This document shows, in pieces, positions 25,625 through 33,611 of a stretch of DNA of 41,211 nt. Position 1 is the stretch's first letter. Each line of letters begins with the position of its first letter. The notes beneath the pieces were generated by a model, which saw only the letters and a program-made list of their open reading frames with translations, had not been told where the DNA came from and made no database searches. The stretch is from Rubricella aquisinus (GTDB taxonomy: Bacteria > Pseudomonadota > Alphaproteobacteria > Rhodobacterales > Rhodobacteraceae), in contig NZ_JACIJS010000013.1 in assembly GCF_014199445.1 (NCBI RefSeq), forward strand, positions 1 through 41,211. The letters run 5' to 3'. A program made the position numbers and the translations under genes.

Positions 25625-26644
25625 TTAGCCGCGCTTGCGGTCGGATTTGGGGCGGCGGGCGCGGAACAGCTTGAATTGTGGGCTGCCCTCCATCTCTTCC
25701 CACCAACTGAAATTGGCGTTGAACGCCTGCTCATAGGGAAGATGCCGGTTCGCTACGATATAGGCCGTGCCGCCGGGGGCCAACAATCGGGCGGAGGCCG
25801 CGACGAATGCCTGCCCCAGCCCCGGATCCCCCTCGCGCGAGGTGTGGAACGGCGGGTTCGCGATCACCGCGTCATAGCGCAGGCTCGGCTTTGGCAAGGT
25901 GGTCACATCGGCCCAATGAAACCCAGCGCGCGGATCGGTGACATTGCCCCGCGCCAAATCCAGCGCGATGCGATCCGCCTCATAGAGGTCGATCTGGGTG
26001 ATCGCCTCCTGCGCCTTTAACGCCTCGCCAGACAGCCAGCCCCAGCCAGCCCCCAGATCAGCCACCCGCCCCTTGAGTAGCGGTGTCACCCCCGCCGCCA
26101 GAACGCGGGAGCCTGCGTCAATGCCATCCGCACTGAACACACCTGCCGCCGTCTGGTAGCCCGGCGCCACTTCCCGCGCCGAGGCATCAGCACGCCATGT
26201 ATCAAGCGGGTCCGGGCGCGCGCCCTCCCGCAGGATCAGCGCGAGTTTTCCGTGCCCTTTCGCGATCACTTCGCCCACGGCCAGAACGCCGCGCAATCGC
26301 TTGATCGTGGCGTCGATTCCGTCGGTCTTTTGTCCGGTGAGGGCAATCCAGCCGTCCTCCGCCACCACGTCCCACGCCTGCGCGATCAGGCCGAGCGTTT
26401 CGGCCCGGCTGCGGGTCGCGCAAATGATCGCGGCGGGATAATGGCCTGTGATCTCCTCCACCAGCGTCGCGCCGAACTGGCCAAGCTGATCATAGGCGGG
26501 GCGAAAGGGCTGCCAGCACACCAGATCCGCGTCCACGCTGCGCAGGATCGCAGGCTCCGTTGGGCGCAGAACCAGAATGGGACCGTCAACGGCAGGGAGC
26601 GCACCATCTGCGACGGCGCGGGCAAGGCGGATGCTATCTGTCAT
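25625..26644 (-). CDS. rsmC: 16S rRNA (guanine-N2)-methyltransferase, RsmC type
   Basis: A 339-residue protein with two related methyltransferase halves. The N-terminal half is degenerate (1 to about 160). The C-terminal half is active: SAM-binding loop VADLGAGWGWLSGEAL (about 195-210), the acidic strand end DLYEADR and the N6/N2-type catalytic motif NPPFH (263-267). This two-half build with NPPFH is typical of RsmC/RlmG, which methylate G1207 of 16S rRNA or G1835 of 23S rRNA. RsmC is the likelier choice, but the two are close. The Arg/Lys-rich tail (RRPKSDRKRG) suits RNA contact. It is upstream of pcaC on the same strand with no terminator seen, so pca genes may receive readthrough. Confidence 0.85.
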   Translation of the reverse strand: MTDSIRLARAVADGALPAVDGPILVLRPTEPAILRSVDADLVCWQPFRPAYDQLGQFGATLVEEITGHYPAAIICATRSRAETLGLIAQAWDVVAEDGWIALTGQKTDGIDATIKRLRGVLAVGEVIAKGHGKLALILREGARPDPLDTWRADASAREVAPGYQTAAGVFSADGIDAGSRVLAAGVTPLLKGRVADLGAGWGWLSGEALKAQEAITQIDLYEADRIALDLARGNVTDPRAGFHWADVTTLPKPSLRYDAVIANPPFHTSREGDPGLGQAFVAASARLLAPGGTAYIVANRHLPYEQAFNANFSWWEEMEGSPQFKLFRARRPKSDRKRG

Positions 26645-26669
26645 AAATACGGTGGGCGCGGGGCGCGCC

Positions 26670-27026
26670 TCACTCCTTTTCCATGGTGCATTGCAACGGG
26701 TGCTGGTTGCGCTGCGCGTAATCCATCACCTGCGTCACTTTCGTTTCCGCGATCTCATGGCTGAACACGCCCACAACCGCAACACCCTTGCGGTGCACGG
26801 TCAGCATGACCTCTACGGCACCCGAATGATCAATGCCAAAGAATCGCTGCAACACATGCACAACGAACTCCATCGGCGTGTAATCGTCGTTGAGCAGCAA
26901 CACTTTATAGAGCGGCGGTTTGGCCGTTTTGGGCTTCACCTTGGTCGCGAGATCGACATCCGGGCCACCCGGCCCGATTCCGTCATCCTCATCGGACATC
27001 TTGAATTCTTGAAACGTCTTCATCAT
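26670..27026 (-). CDS. clpS: ClpS, N-end rule adaptor for ClpAP
   Basis: A 118-residue (or shorter) adaptor that hands proteins with N-degron residues to ClpA/ClpP. After a flexible, Asp/Gly/Pro-rich tail (about 1-37) comes the folded core: [24 protein letters not shown] (about 40-63) with the NDDYT degron pocket, [10 protein letters not shown] and the Cys-Thr containing end. Length and core match ClpS. The start is uncertain: the double ATG at 27026 and the ATG at 26999 (MSDEDDG) both lack a good ribosome binding site; the latter would give 109 residues. The gene is single. clpA is not seen nearby, while clpB elsewhere in the window is unrelated to this adaptor. Confidence 0.95.
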   Translation of the reverse strand: MMKTFQEFKMSDEDDGIGPGGPDVDLATKVKPKTAKPPLYKVLLLNDDYTPMEFVVHVLQRFFGIDHSGAVEVMLTVHRKGVAVVGVFSHEIAETKVTQVMDYAQRNQHPLQCTMEKE

Positions 27027-27086
27027 GGGGATTGGGGTGCGCCTGTTATTCCACGTCCAAGAGTATATATCGCACCACCCAGCGCA

Positions 27087-27110
27087 GAAAAGGGGGCCGA
27101 GGCCCCCTTT
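27087..27110 (-). terminator. Intrinsic terminator of the phasin gene
   Basis: AAAGGGGGCC (27089-27098) and GGCCCCCTTT (27101-27110) form a near-perfect stem. On the minus strand the stem ends in a short T-run. It lies 27 bp beyond the phasin stop codon. Confidence 0.8.
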
Positions 27111-27136
27111 CCAAAATTCCGGGTTTTATCCGCAGA

Positions 27137-27580
27137 TTAAGCGGAGATGCCCTTGACCAGATCGGTCGCGGCGGTTGCGCGCGCGGTGATCGGCTCGAAA
27201 ACGTCCTTGGACGCGGACACGGACATTTCGTTGAACTTCGCTGCCTGCTTCATGAAGCCGTCCATGGAGGCGGTGAAGAAAGCGGACTGCTTTTCGAAAA
27301 GCTCGGTCACGTTCTTGGCTGCTGCCATGTCTTTGGCTGCGGCAACGCTTTCCTCAAAGGACTTCTTGGAGAAGGAGGACAGCTCGGAGGTGAAGCCTTC
27401 GGCTGCTTTCGCAGCGATTTCAGAGGACTTGACCATCGCGTCCATGTTGTCCTGACCGAATGCGGTCATCTCTTCAAAGGACTTCGTCACTTTGGTCATG
27501 GTTTCGTTCATGGTCTTCTGTGCGTCTGCGGTCATCGTTTCGATTTGTGCAGCTGCGTCTTTTGCAGTTTTCGTAGCCAT
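27137..27580 (-). CDS. Phasin family protein (PHA granule coat)
   Basis: A 147-residue helical, Ala/Lys/Glu/Met-rich protein of the phasin family. It lacks cysteine and tryptophan, has a long amphipathic heptad-like pattern (for example ESVAAAKDMAAAKNVTELFEKQSAFF), and the block FDxxxKxxxKFNEMS typical of alphaproteobacterial phasins. Phasins coat polyhydroxyalkanoate granules and set their size and number. The ATG at 27580 has GGAG about 9 bases upstream; the longer frame to 27661 crosses the promoter and is discarded. The gene is alone, with its own promoter, a PhaR-type operator and a terminator. Such control raises phasin supply when granules take up the PhaR repressor. PHA synthase genes are not in the window. 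Confidence 0.92.
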   Translation of the reverse strand: MATKTAKDAAAQIETMTADAQKTMNETMTKVTKSFEEMTAFGQDNMDAMVKSSEIAAKAAEGFTSELSSFSKKSFEESVAAAKDMAAAKNVTELFEKQSAFFTASMDGFMKQAAKFNEMSVSASKDVFEPITARATAATDLVKGISA

Positions 27581-27632
27581 ATCAATAACTCCATAGGTCG
27601 ATAGGGAAGCCCGATCCGGCTTCGATGGAGTA

Positions 27633-27661
27633 GATATAGGAAAAATGGTGCAGCGCGTCAA
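27633..27661 (-). promoter_or_regulatory. Sigma-70 type promoter of the phasin gene
   Basis: On the minus strand TTGACG (complement of 27656-27661) and TATATC (complement of 27633-27638) are 17 bases apart. The -35 matches the consensus in 5 of 6 positions and the -10 in its first four. It lies about 55 bp before the phasin ATG. Confidence 0.75.
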
Positions 27662-27666
27662 GATTT

Positions 27667-27685
27667 TTTTGTGCGGCGCACAAAA
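27667..27685. promoter_or_regulatory. PhaR-type operator upstream of the phasin promoter
   Basis: The perfect inverted repeat TTTTGTGCGGCGCACAAAA has 8-base arms and a 3-base centre and lies 5 bp upstream of the -35 box of the phasin promoter. It contains TGCGGCGCACAA, which fits the motif TGCRNYGCASMA that I recall for the PHA-responsive regulator PhaR (AniA) of rhizobia. Sequence and position agree; the binding itself is inferred. Confidence 0.75.
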
Positions 27686-27788
27686 TGTCGCGGCCTTGTG
27701 GTGTGATTGGTGGAAACCACTACATGTGGACGACCCGCTGAATCAAGTGCATTCCCTGTTCTCACTTGTTTTTCAATATGATATGCTA

Positions 27789-27803
27789 TTAACTGAAGAT
27801 TAA
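27789..27803 (+). promoter_or_regulatory. CtrA-type box upstream of the D-Ala-D-Ala carboxypeptidase
   Basis: TTAACTGAAGATTAA is an exact TTAA-N7-TTAA, the full binding motif of the alphaproteobacterial cell-cycle regulator CtrA. It is centred about 69 bp before the ATG at 27865. A possible -10 (GATAAC, about 27814-27819) follows at a suitable distance. The region is AT-rich, so a chance match is possible. Confidence 0.6.
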
Positions 27804-27864
27804 TCGTAAGCTGTCGATAACAGATGGCGACGAGAGGCAGTTGAGCAGCAGATCGGAGCTTCCG

Positions 27865-29142
27865 ATGAAAAGAGTATTGGCATTTGTGGTCGCCGCCGCA
27901 TTAACCCTTGGCGGGCTGGCCAGCCCGGCCCTGTCCGCCCCCTATGCAGAGATCGTGATCGACGCTCGAAATGGAGAAGTCTTGCGCTCTCGCAGCGCGG
28001 ATCGCGTGCTTCACCCGGCATCCCTGACCAAGATGATGACGCTCTATGTCGCGTTCGACGCAATCACCAAAGGGGAGATTGGGCTGGATGACACGGTGCG
28101 CGTTTCCCGCAATGCGGCCAGTGAACCACCCTCGCGGCTTGGCCTGCGCTCGGGCCAGCGGATATCGCTGCGCTATCTGCTGCGCGCCGCTGCGCTCAAA
28201 TCCGGGAATGACGCCGCCACCGCCATCGGAGAGGCGATTTCCGGGTCAGAGGCCGCTTTTGCCCGCCGGATGACCGAAACAGCCCGCGCCATGGGCATGA
28301 CCTCGACCACGTTCCGCAATGCGCATGGCCTGACCCAGCGGGGGCATATGTCCACTGCACGGGACATGGCGACCCTGTCGCGGCACCTGATCTATGATTT
28401 TCCGCAGTATTATAACCTGTTCGGCGCGACCAGCCGCTACGCCGGCGTGCGCACGGTGCGCAACACCAATCGTCGGCTGCTGAATTCCTACCGGGGTGCG
28501 GATGGCATCAAGACGGGCTTTACCAATGCCGCGGGCTATAACCTTGCCGCCTCCGCCGAGCGGGGAAATGAGCGGGTGATCGCGGTGATTTTTGGTGGGC
28601 GGTCTTCGGATGCGCGCTATCGCCGGATGGTGGAATTGCTTGATCTTGGGTTTGAGCGCGCGCCGAGCCGCGTTGCCCTTGTCCGCCCGCAGATGCAGGA
28701 AACCGGTGCCATCGCCGCGTCCTTCCGCCCGATGCCACGCGGCGGGGTGGAGCCGGTGACGCAGATTGCCTCCGCCGCGAACCTTGTCGGATCAGCTTTT
28801 GTCTCCACAGCGAATGCATCGCAAGAGCCGGTCAGCACCGGCAGCTCGGTCGCTCCGATCGCGTCCTCCCGCCCGGCACCGCGCCGGATCAATGGGGGCT
28901 GGGCGGTGCAACTCGGGGCCTACCGCGAACAGCGCACTGCAGAACGGGTGCTGCGGGAGGTCGCCATGACGATGCTCCCACCGCTGAGCGATGGTTTGCA
29001 GGAGGTCACTCCGGCAGAGCTGCGCGGCATGTCCCTTTATGAGGCCCGCTATGTCGGGCTGTCGGAGATGCAGGCCGTCACCGCCTGCGCGGCCCTGCAA
29101 TCGCAGGATCGCATCTGCCGCCTCGTCGCCCCTGAAAACTAG
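27865..29142 (+). CDS. D-alanyl-D-alanine carboxypeptidase (DacC/PBP5-like) with C-terminal SPOR-like domain
   Basis: A 425-residue exported penicillin-binding protein of the S11 peptidase family that trims the last D-Ala of peptidoglycan stem peptides. A signal peptide (about 1-24) is followed by catalytic motifs SLTK (Ser53, Lys56), SGN (113-115) and KTG (216-218), all intact. The second half (about 260-335) is a Ser/Ala/Pro linker, and the end (about 340-425, GGWAVQLGAYREQRTAERVLREV) looks like a SPOR domain that binds denuded septal glycan. This combination, in place of the usual C-terminal amphipathic anchor, is common in alphaproteobacteria and points to action at division sites. I chose the ATG at 27865 (GGAGC upstream) over a TTG at 27841. 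Its stop overlaps that of mipZ in CTAG. Confidence 0.93.
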   Translation: MKRVLAFVVAAALTLGGLASPALSAPYAEIVIDARNGEVLRSRSADRVLHPASLTKMMTLYVAFDAITKGEIGLDDTVRVSRNAASEPPSRLGLRSGQRISLRYLLRAAALKSGNDAATAIGEAISGSEAAFARRMTETARAMGMTSTTFRNAHGLTQRGHMSTARDMATLSRHLIYDFPQYYNLFGATSRYAGVRTVRNTNRRLLNSYRGADGIKTGFTNAAGYNLAASAERGNERVIAVIFGGRSSDARYRRMVELLDLGFERAPSRVALVRPQMQETGAIAASFRPMPRGGVEPVTQIASAANLVGSAFVSTANASQEPVSTGSSVAPIASSRPAPRRINGGWAVQLGAYREQRTAERVLREVAMTMLPPLSDGLQEVTPAELRGMSLYEARYVGLSEMQAVTACAALQSQDRICRLVAPEN

Positions 29143-29948
29143 AACTTAATCGTCACGTCCGGCAGGTTCAGCGCCTTGATCACATCGCGCACTTCCTGCC
29201 GGGCCGCGATATTGGACAGGTTGAGGCTCGCCTCCCCGGTATCCTTGAGGTCCAGCAGCGTCAGCCCCGACAGGAACATCTCCCGAAAGATCACCCGCTC
29301 CCCGAAACCGGGGATGACGCGGAACCCGATCCGCTTGCTCAATTCCGTGAGCGCGCTGCCCACGCGCCGTTTGTTGCGCGCGTTGAGGGTGGAAATCCGG
29401 TTGCGCAGCACCACCCAATCCACTGCCTTTAACCCGGCACTTGCCCGCAACTGACGCGCGTTCCAAACCATCTCCGAATAGATCGAGGGGCCAAGCACCT
29501 TGCCCGTGTCCGGGTCCAATCGCGCGAGCAGATCGAAATCAATCAGGCTGTCATTCATCGGCGTGATCAGCGTGTCCGCTGCCGAATGGGCCATCTGGGC
29601 ATAGCGCGTATGCGCCCCCGGACAGTCGATCAGGATGAAGGAACACTCCCGCTCCAGCGTATCGAGTGCCTGGGTAAAGCGCTCCTCTTCTTCCGCTTTC
29701 GCGGCGGCGACGCTGTCTTGGGTGGAATAGGCCAGATGTGCGCGCACTGGCATCGGCAGGCTGATCCCTTTGCGCGCCACGAACCGCTCCCGGTTCTCCA
29801 GATACCGAAAGAAACTCTGCTGGCGCAGATCAAGGTCGATGACGCCGACCTTGTGACCCGATCGCGCGAGGGCGGCAAAGATGTGCATCGAGCTGGTGGA
29901 TTTACCCGACCCGCCCTTTTCATTCCCCAAAACGATGATATGCGCCAC
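29139..29948 (-). CDS. mipZ: MipZ, ParA-like ATPase that positions the division plane
   Basis: A 269-residue ParA/MinD-superfamily ATPase. It starts with the strand HIIVLGNEKGGSGKST carrying the deviant Walker A KGGxGKST. The switch regions IDLDLRQQSFFRYLENR and FILIDCPGAHT follow, with LITPMNDSLIDFDLLARLD as in Caulobacter MipZ. MipZ dimers form a gradient from ParB at the pole and block FtsZ assembly, so the division ring forms at midcell. The GTG at 29948 is chosen because GAAGGGGG lies 6 bases upstream and the protein then starts at the first strand; the frame to 29984 would add 12 poor residues and cross a terminator. The converging gene makes a septal cell-wall enzyme, a sensible functional neighbour. 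Confidence 0.93.
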   Translation of the reverse strand: MAHIIVLGNEKGGSGKSTSSMHIFAALARSGHKVGVIDLDLRQQSFFRYLENRERFVARKGISLPMPVRAHLAYSTQDSVAAAKAEEEERFTQALDTLERECSFILIDCPGAHTRYAQMAHSAADTLITPMNDSLIDFDLLARLDPDTGKVLGPSIYSEMVWNARQLRASAGLKAVDWVVLRNRISTLNARNKRRVGSALTELSKRIGFRVIPGFGERVIFREMFLSGLTLLDLKDTGEASLNLSNIAARQEVRDVIKALNLPDVTIKF

Positions 29949-29971
29949 ACGCGCCCCCTTCGGCTGCAAAG

Positions 29972-30002
29972 CAAAACGGCGCACCCGGATGGGGCGCGCC
30001 GT
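29972..30002 (-). terminator. Intrinsic terminator of rpmE
   Basis: ACGGCGC (29976-29982) pairs with GCGCCGT (29996-30002), and on the minus strand the stem runs into TTTTGCTTTG. It lies 34 bp past the rpmE stop and just upstream of the mipZ start. Confidence 0.7.
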
Positions 30003-30035
30003 CTGTCATACAATGCCCTTTTGAGGGGCGAAAGA

Positions 30036-30257
30036 TCAGAAGCCGAGGCCTTCGTACTTCTTCTTGAACTTGGACACGCGGCCACCGGTATCCATCAGGC
30101 GCGCGGAGCCGCCATTCCATGCCGGGTGTGCGGACGGGTCGATATCGAGGCTCAGCGTCTGCCCGTCAGCACCATAGGTGGAACGAGTGATATAGGTGGA
30201 GCCGTCGGTCAGTTTCACTTCGATGAAGTGATAATCGGGATGAATGTTCTCACGCAT
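30036..30257 (-). CDS. rpmE: 50S ribosomal protein L31
   Basis: A 73-residue ribosomal protein of the large subunit. The start [20 protein letters not shown] and the end [25 protein letters not shown] are typical of alphaproteobacterial L31 type A. It has no Cys at all, so it is the zinc-free form. A mismatch with a zinc-bearing paralogue cannot be judged here. The gene is on the minus strand between an unknown membrane protein gene and mipZ and has its own terminator downstream. Confidence 0.98.
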   Translation of the reverse strand: MRENIHPDYHFIEVKLTDGSTYITRSTYGADGQTLSLDIDPSAHPAWNGGSARLMDTGGRVSKFKKKYEGLGF

Positions 30258-30384
30258 GTGTCTGGTCCTTTATCGCGAGACTGAAGCGGAGGGAGGCTCA
30301 TCGGCCCGCGCCCCGTCGCCCCGCAGGGTTGTGGATGGGGGCAAATAGCCCGGATTGCCCGGCGGAGCAAGCCGTTTTGACCAA

Positions 30385-31284
30385 TTATGGCTGCTTGCCA
30401 TTGGATTTCTGCCGGGCGGCCCGCAGGCTGCGAATATCCTCCGGCTCAGGCATGGCGCGCAACCCGGCGCTCAGCCGGGCGGCCTTTTCCGCATCATCGT
30501 ATTTGCGGCAAATATCATAGCCCACGGCCCCCGCTGACGCGAGGAGGGGCAGCCACAATGCCATCGCGATCAGCGCAGGCGACAGCACGCCGATGACCTG
30601 AGAGCGCGTCAGGTCGGCCACCAATGGGATGATGCCGCCCAACACCAGTAATGCCCCCAGCCCGAAGAAGATCACTGCCCCCGGCAACAGCAGCAGCAAC
30701 AGCGACCCAACACGCCGCCCAACGCCCCAAATGGCATCAATCAATGGCGGGCGGCGCACCACGGTCGCGGCGGTCCCGGCCATCGCGATCGCAACGAAAC
30801 TGCCCGCAATCGAGGTGGGCACCGCAAACAGGACAAAGAGAAGGCCATAGCGCGGATCCAACCGCTCCGTCTGGCCCAGCACCAGCACCTCCGTAATCGC
30901 CTCTAACGTGAAGGCAACATCGGTGACCTTCGGAAACCCGATTGTGTAATGGATGGCCAATCCCATCGGCGCCATCAGGACAAGGGACAGCAGGAGCCAA
31001 ATCAGCCCCTGAAACGCGCCAAGCCGCAGCGCCCCCCGGATAATCCGATCCAGTGCGGTCGGCTCGGTCACACGCAATTGCATCAACGCACCGCGACTGA
31101 CCATTAGCGTCATGAGGGGAAGGCCGGGAAACAGGCACAAAAAACCCAAGAGCCAGCGCAGGAACAGATCGTCATTGACCGAAAAGCCGAGCCAGAAATA
31201 CACGCCCGCCAGCGCATAAATCGGCAATGCGCGCAGAAACACGACGGGAAAGATCATGAGCGTTCTGGACAGGAATGCGATCAT
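30385..31284 (-). CDS. Multi-pass inner membrane protein of unknown function
   Basis: A 299-residue protein that I do not recognise. About six or seven hydrophobic segments are visible, for instance FPVVFLRALPIYALAGVYFW near the start, GLIWLLLSLVLMAPMGLAI, LLFVLFAVPTSIAGSFVAIAM, SLLLLLLPGAVIFFGLGALLVLGG and ALIAMALWLPLLASAGAVGYD. A cytoplasmic, Arg/Lys-rich tail with RSLRAARQKSNGK closes it. No enzymatic motif is visible. I chose the ATG at 31284 with AAGG shortly upstream; the frame extends six codons further to a TTG. It lies between the rplS terminator and rpmE on the minus strand, and a conserved place next to ribosomal genes would be worth a synteny check. Confidence 0.8.
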   Translation of the reverse strand: MIAFLSRTLMIFPVVFLRALPIYALAGVYFWLGFSVNDDLFLRWLLGFLCLFPGLPLMTLMVSRGALMQLRVTEPTALDRIIRGALRLGAFQGLIWLLLSLVLMAPMGLAIHYTIGFPKVTDVAFTLEAITEVLVLGQTERLDPRYGLLFVLFAVPTSIAGSFVAIAMAGTAATVVRRPPLIDAIWGVGRRVGSLLLLLLPGAVIFFGLGALLVLGGIIPLVADLTRSQVIGVLSPALIAMALWLPLLASAGAVGYDICRKYDDAEKAARLSAGLRAMPEPEDIRSLRAARQKSNGKQP

Positions 31285-31339
31285 TGGTGCCTTGGCCCCC
31301 AACGCGCGCCGCCCCCACAGCGCCCTCTTGTGGCTAACT

Positions 31340-31370
31340 AAAAACGGGCACCCTCCATTGAGGATGCCCG
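31340..31370 (-). terminator. Intrinsic terminator of the rpsP-rimM-trmD-rplS operon
   Basis: CGGGCA (31345-31350) pairs with TGCCCG (31365-31370), with an inner CCTC/GAGG extension after one mismatch. On the minus strand the stem is followed by TTTTT. It lies 28 bp past the rplS stop. Confidence 0.85.
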
Positions 31371-31398
31371 CTGATAAAACGCGAATTGCCGAAGTGGA

Positions 31399-31773
31399 TC
31401 AATCTTTCTTCGGGCGGTAGTTTGTCTTTTCCGCGATACGCGCGGACTTACCGCGACGCGAACGCAGGTAGTAGAGCTTCGCGCGGCGCACCTTACCACG
31501 GCGCACAACGGTGATGCTGTCGATGTTCGGGGAATGCAGCGGGAACACACGCTCCACGCCTTCACCGAAGGAAATCTTACGAACGGTGAAAGAGCCTGCG
31601 ATGCCCTTGCCGTTGTTGCGCGCGATGCACACGCCTTCATAGTTCTGCACACGGGTCCGCGTGCCTTCCGTCACTTTGTAGCCAACGCGCACGGTGTCGC
31701 CTGCTGCAAAATCGGGGATGTCCTTGCCTAGTTCGGCAATCTGTTCAGCTTCAAGCTGTTCGATCATGTTCAT
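31399..31773 (-). CDS. rplS: 50S ribosomal protein L19
   Basis: A 124-residue large-subunit protein at the 30S/50S interface. Hallmarks are [26 protein letters not shown] and [28 protein letters not shown]. The ATG at 31773 has AAGGACG at the right distance; the longer frame to 32100 overlaps trmD and is not used. It follows trmD by a single base and ends the ribosome-maturation operon at a strong terminator. The Lys/Arg-rich end ([15 protein letters not shown]) is normal for the family in alphaproteobacteria. Confidence 0.98.
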   Translation of the reverse strand: MNMIEQLEAEQIAELGKDIPDFAAGDTVRVGYKVTEGTRTRVQNYEGVCIARNNGKGIAGSFTVRKISFGEGVERVFPLHSPNIDSITVVRRGKVRRAKLYYLRSRRGKSARIAEKTNYRPKKD

Positions 31774-31774
31774 G

Positions 31775-32644
31775 TCAGTCGTCCTTCTGATCGCCTTTTG
31801 CGGCGAATGTTTGCGCGTCCGAGAGCTGCTGGTCTCCGGTCGGGTCCGTATCGGCCTGAGCCGCATACGCCCGCCACAGATCGGGACGACGTTCCTTAGT
31901 GAGCCGTTCTGACTGGTCCGCTCGCCATGCGGCGATCCGCCCGTGATGACCAGAGAGGAGAACCTCCGGCACCGCGCGCCCGTCCCAGTCATTGGGCCGT
32001 GTATATTGCGGGTATTCCAGCAATCCGTTGGAGAACGACTCGTCCTCCGCAGATGCGGCATTCCCAAGCACGCGCGGTATAAGCCGCACGGTGGCATCAA
32101 TCAAGGCCTGTGCCGCGATCTCTCCCCCGGTCATCACAAAATCCCCAAGGGAGACTTCGATCATGCCGAACCGGTCGATCACCCGCTGATCCACGCCCTC
32201 AAACCGCCCGCATAACAGCGTCATGCCATCGGCCTGTGCCAATCGGGAGGCGAGTTTTTGTGAAAACGGCACGCCGCGCGGCGAAAGGTAGATGATCGGA
32301 TGATCCGGCCCTGCCCCGGCCTGTGCAGCCGAAATCGCGGCGGCCACCACATCGGGTTTCAGCACCATTCCGGCCCCGCCGCCCGTGGGTGTGTCATCGA
32401 CGGTGCGATGTTTGCCCTGCCCGAAGCTCCGCATATCGGTGACATCCAGATGCCAAAGCCCCTCCTGCCGGGCCTTTCCGATCAGGGAATAGTCCAGCGT
32501 GCCGGGGAACATCTCAGGATAAAGCGTGACCACTCGCGCCGAAAAAGCGCCTTTCACGTGGGGCGCTTCGTCCATCAGGCTTGATGGCGTGGCCCGCGCG
32601 GCGATGGACAGGCGACCATGGGATTTGAACGGCTTATCACTCAT
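31775..32644 (-). CDS. trmD: tRNA (guanine37-N1)-methyltransferase
   Basis: A 289-residue SPOUT-class enzyme that methylates G37 beside the anticodon and so prevents +1 frameshifts. Landmarks are [21 protein letters not shown], the [16 protein letters not shown] loop, the trefoil-knot SAM site [15 protein letters not shown] and [18 protein letters not shown]. About 40 N-terminal residues ([19 protein letters not shown]) precede the usual start of the family and a C-terminal tail of about 20 is present, both common in Rhodobacterales. The ATG overlaps the rimM stop by 8 bases (ATGAGTGA). A start nearer the core, for example Met at the SLMDEAPH region, cannot be ruled out. Its stop is one base before rplS. 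Confidence 0.97.
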   Translation of the reverse strand: MSDKPFKSHGRLSIAARATPSSLMDEAPHVKGAFSARVVTLYPEMFPGTLDYSLIGKARQEGLWHLDVTDMRSFGQGKHRTVDDTPTGGGAGMVLKPDVVAAAISAAQAGAGPDHPIIYLSPRGVPFSQKLASRLAQADGMTLLCGRFEGVDQRVIDRFGMIEVSLGDFVMTGGEIAAQALIDATVRLIPRVLGNAASAEDESFSNGLLEYPQYTRPNDWDGRAVPEVLLSGHHGRIAAWRADQSERLTKERRPDLWRAYAAQADTDPTGDQQLSDAQTFAAKGDQKDD

Positions 32645-33140
32645 CACTTGCCTCAGGCGGATCGGCAACGATCCGGCCCGCGGCAATATCGACCATCGGC
32701 ACCGCGGCCATGGTAAACGGGATCAACAGCTCCGCGCCCTTGCCCGTCACCTCCAGAAAATCACCCGCGCCGTGATCGTGCACCGCGCGCACCCGGCCAA
32801 GGCTGACGCCACCCGGATCGAACACTTCAAGCCCGATCAGATCGGCGTGGTAGTATTCCTCATCGCTGAGATGCGGCAGCCGCGCGCGGGGGGCGAACAG
32901 GCTGGTTCCGCGCCAGCCATCGGCCTCTTCCTTGGTGGTGATCCCGGTCAACCGCGCGGCATAGCCGCCCTTGATCGGCCGGGTGATCTTCACCTCGAAA
33001 GCGGTCTTGCCGTCCTCCGTGGTCAGTGGGCCATAATCGGCGATGGCCTGCGGGTCGGTGCAAAAGCTTTTCAGCCGCACCTCCCCGCGCACACCGAATG
33101 AGCCTGCGATTGCGCCGACACAAACCTGTTTTTCGCCCAT
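32637..33140 (-). CDS. rimM: 16S rRNA processing protein RimM
   Basis: A 167-residue assembly factor for the 30S head, binding S19. The N-terminal RimM domain shows [21 protein letters not shown], and the PRC-barrel half shows [13 protein letters not shown] and GAGDFLEV. The length is standard. The ATG at 33140 has GGAGAAG about 5 bases upstream; a longer frame to 33176 lacks such a site. It lies between rpsP (60-bp gap) and trmD (8-base overlap), the usual gene order rpsP-rimM-trmD-rplS. Confidence 0.98.
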   Translation of the reverse strand: MGEKQVCVGAIAGSFGVRGEVRLKSFCTDPQAIADYGPLTTEDGKTAFEVKITRPIKGGYAARLTGITTKEEADGWRGTSLFAPRARLPHLSDEEYYHADLIGLEVFDPGGVSLGRVRAVHDHGAGDFLEVTGKGAELLIPFTMAAVPMVDIAAGRIVADPPEASDE

Positions 33141-33200
33141 GTCACTTCTCCGCGGCTCAAAATTGCGGCCCCGCACGCCTGCGCGGGACCGGTCGCCCGA

Positions 33201-33587
33201 TTATTCCTCGGACGCGTCTTCTGCCGGTGCTGCTGCGGCCTCTGCGGCAGCGGCGGCTTTCGCGGCTTTCTCTTCGGCGCGTGCTTTGGCCTTGTCGCCC
33301 GGCACGGCCTTTTTCAGGTTCGCGCGCTCTTTCTTTTCGACCACACCAGCGGCCTCAAGGAAGCGGGACACGCGGTCGGTCGGCTGGGCGCCCTCGGACA
33401 GCCAGTGCTGAATGCGCTCGACATTCATCACCACGCGCTGCTCGTTATCTTTCGCCAGCAGCGGGTTGTAGGTGCCGAGCTTCTCGATGAAGCGGCCATC
33501 GCGCGGCATGCGGGTGTCCGCTGCAACGATGCGGTAGAAGGGGCGCTTTTTGGACCCGCCACGGGCGAGACGAATGCTGACTGCCAT
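33201..33587 (-). CDS. rpsP: 30S ribosomal protein S16 with Ala/Lys/Glu-rich C-terminal extension
   Basis: A 128-residue S16 protein. The conserved core is at the start ([20 protein letters not shown] to about 80, with [15 protein letters not shown] and [20 protein letters not shown]). The last 45 or so residues are a low-complexity tail of Ala, Lys and Glu, ending [14 protein letters not shown]. This tail is absent from E. coli S16 (about 82 residues) but usual in Rhodobacteraceae. The start has an AAGGAGAAT site. It heads the rpsP-rimM-trmD-rplS operon and follows a chorismate mutase gene by 24 bp. Confidence 0.98.
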   Translation of the reverse strand: MAVSIRLARGGSKKRPFYRIVAADTRMPRDGRFIEKLGTYNPLLAKDNEQRVVMNVERIQHWLSEGAQPTDRVSRFLEAAGVVEKKERANLKKAVPGDKAKARAEEKAAKAAAAAEAAAAPAEDASEE

Positions 33588-33611
33588 TTGTATTCTCCTT
33601 AGGTGTCTGCG

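Noticed and set aside
33169-33188. A hairpin in the rpsP-rimM gap as an attenuator
   Set aside because: The stem has only about five pairs with an eight-base loop and is not followed by a T-run.
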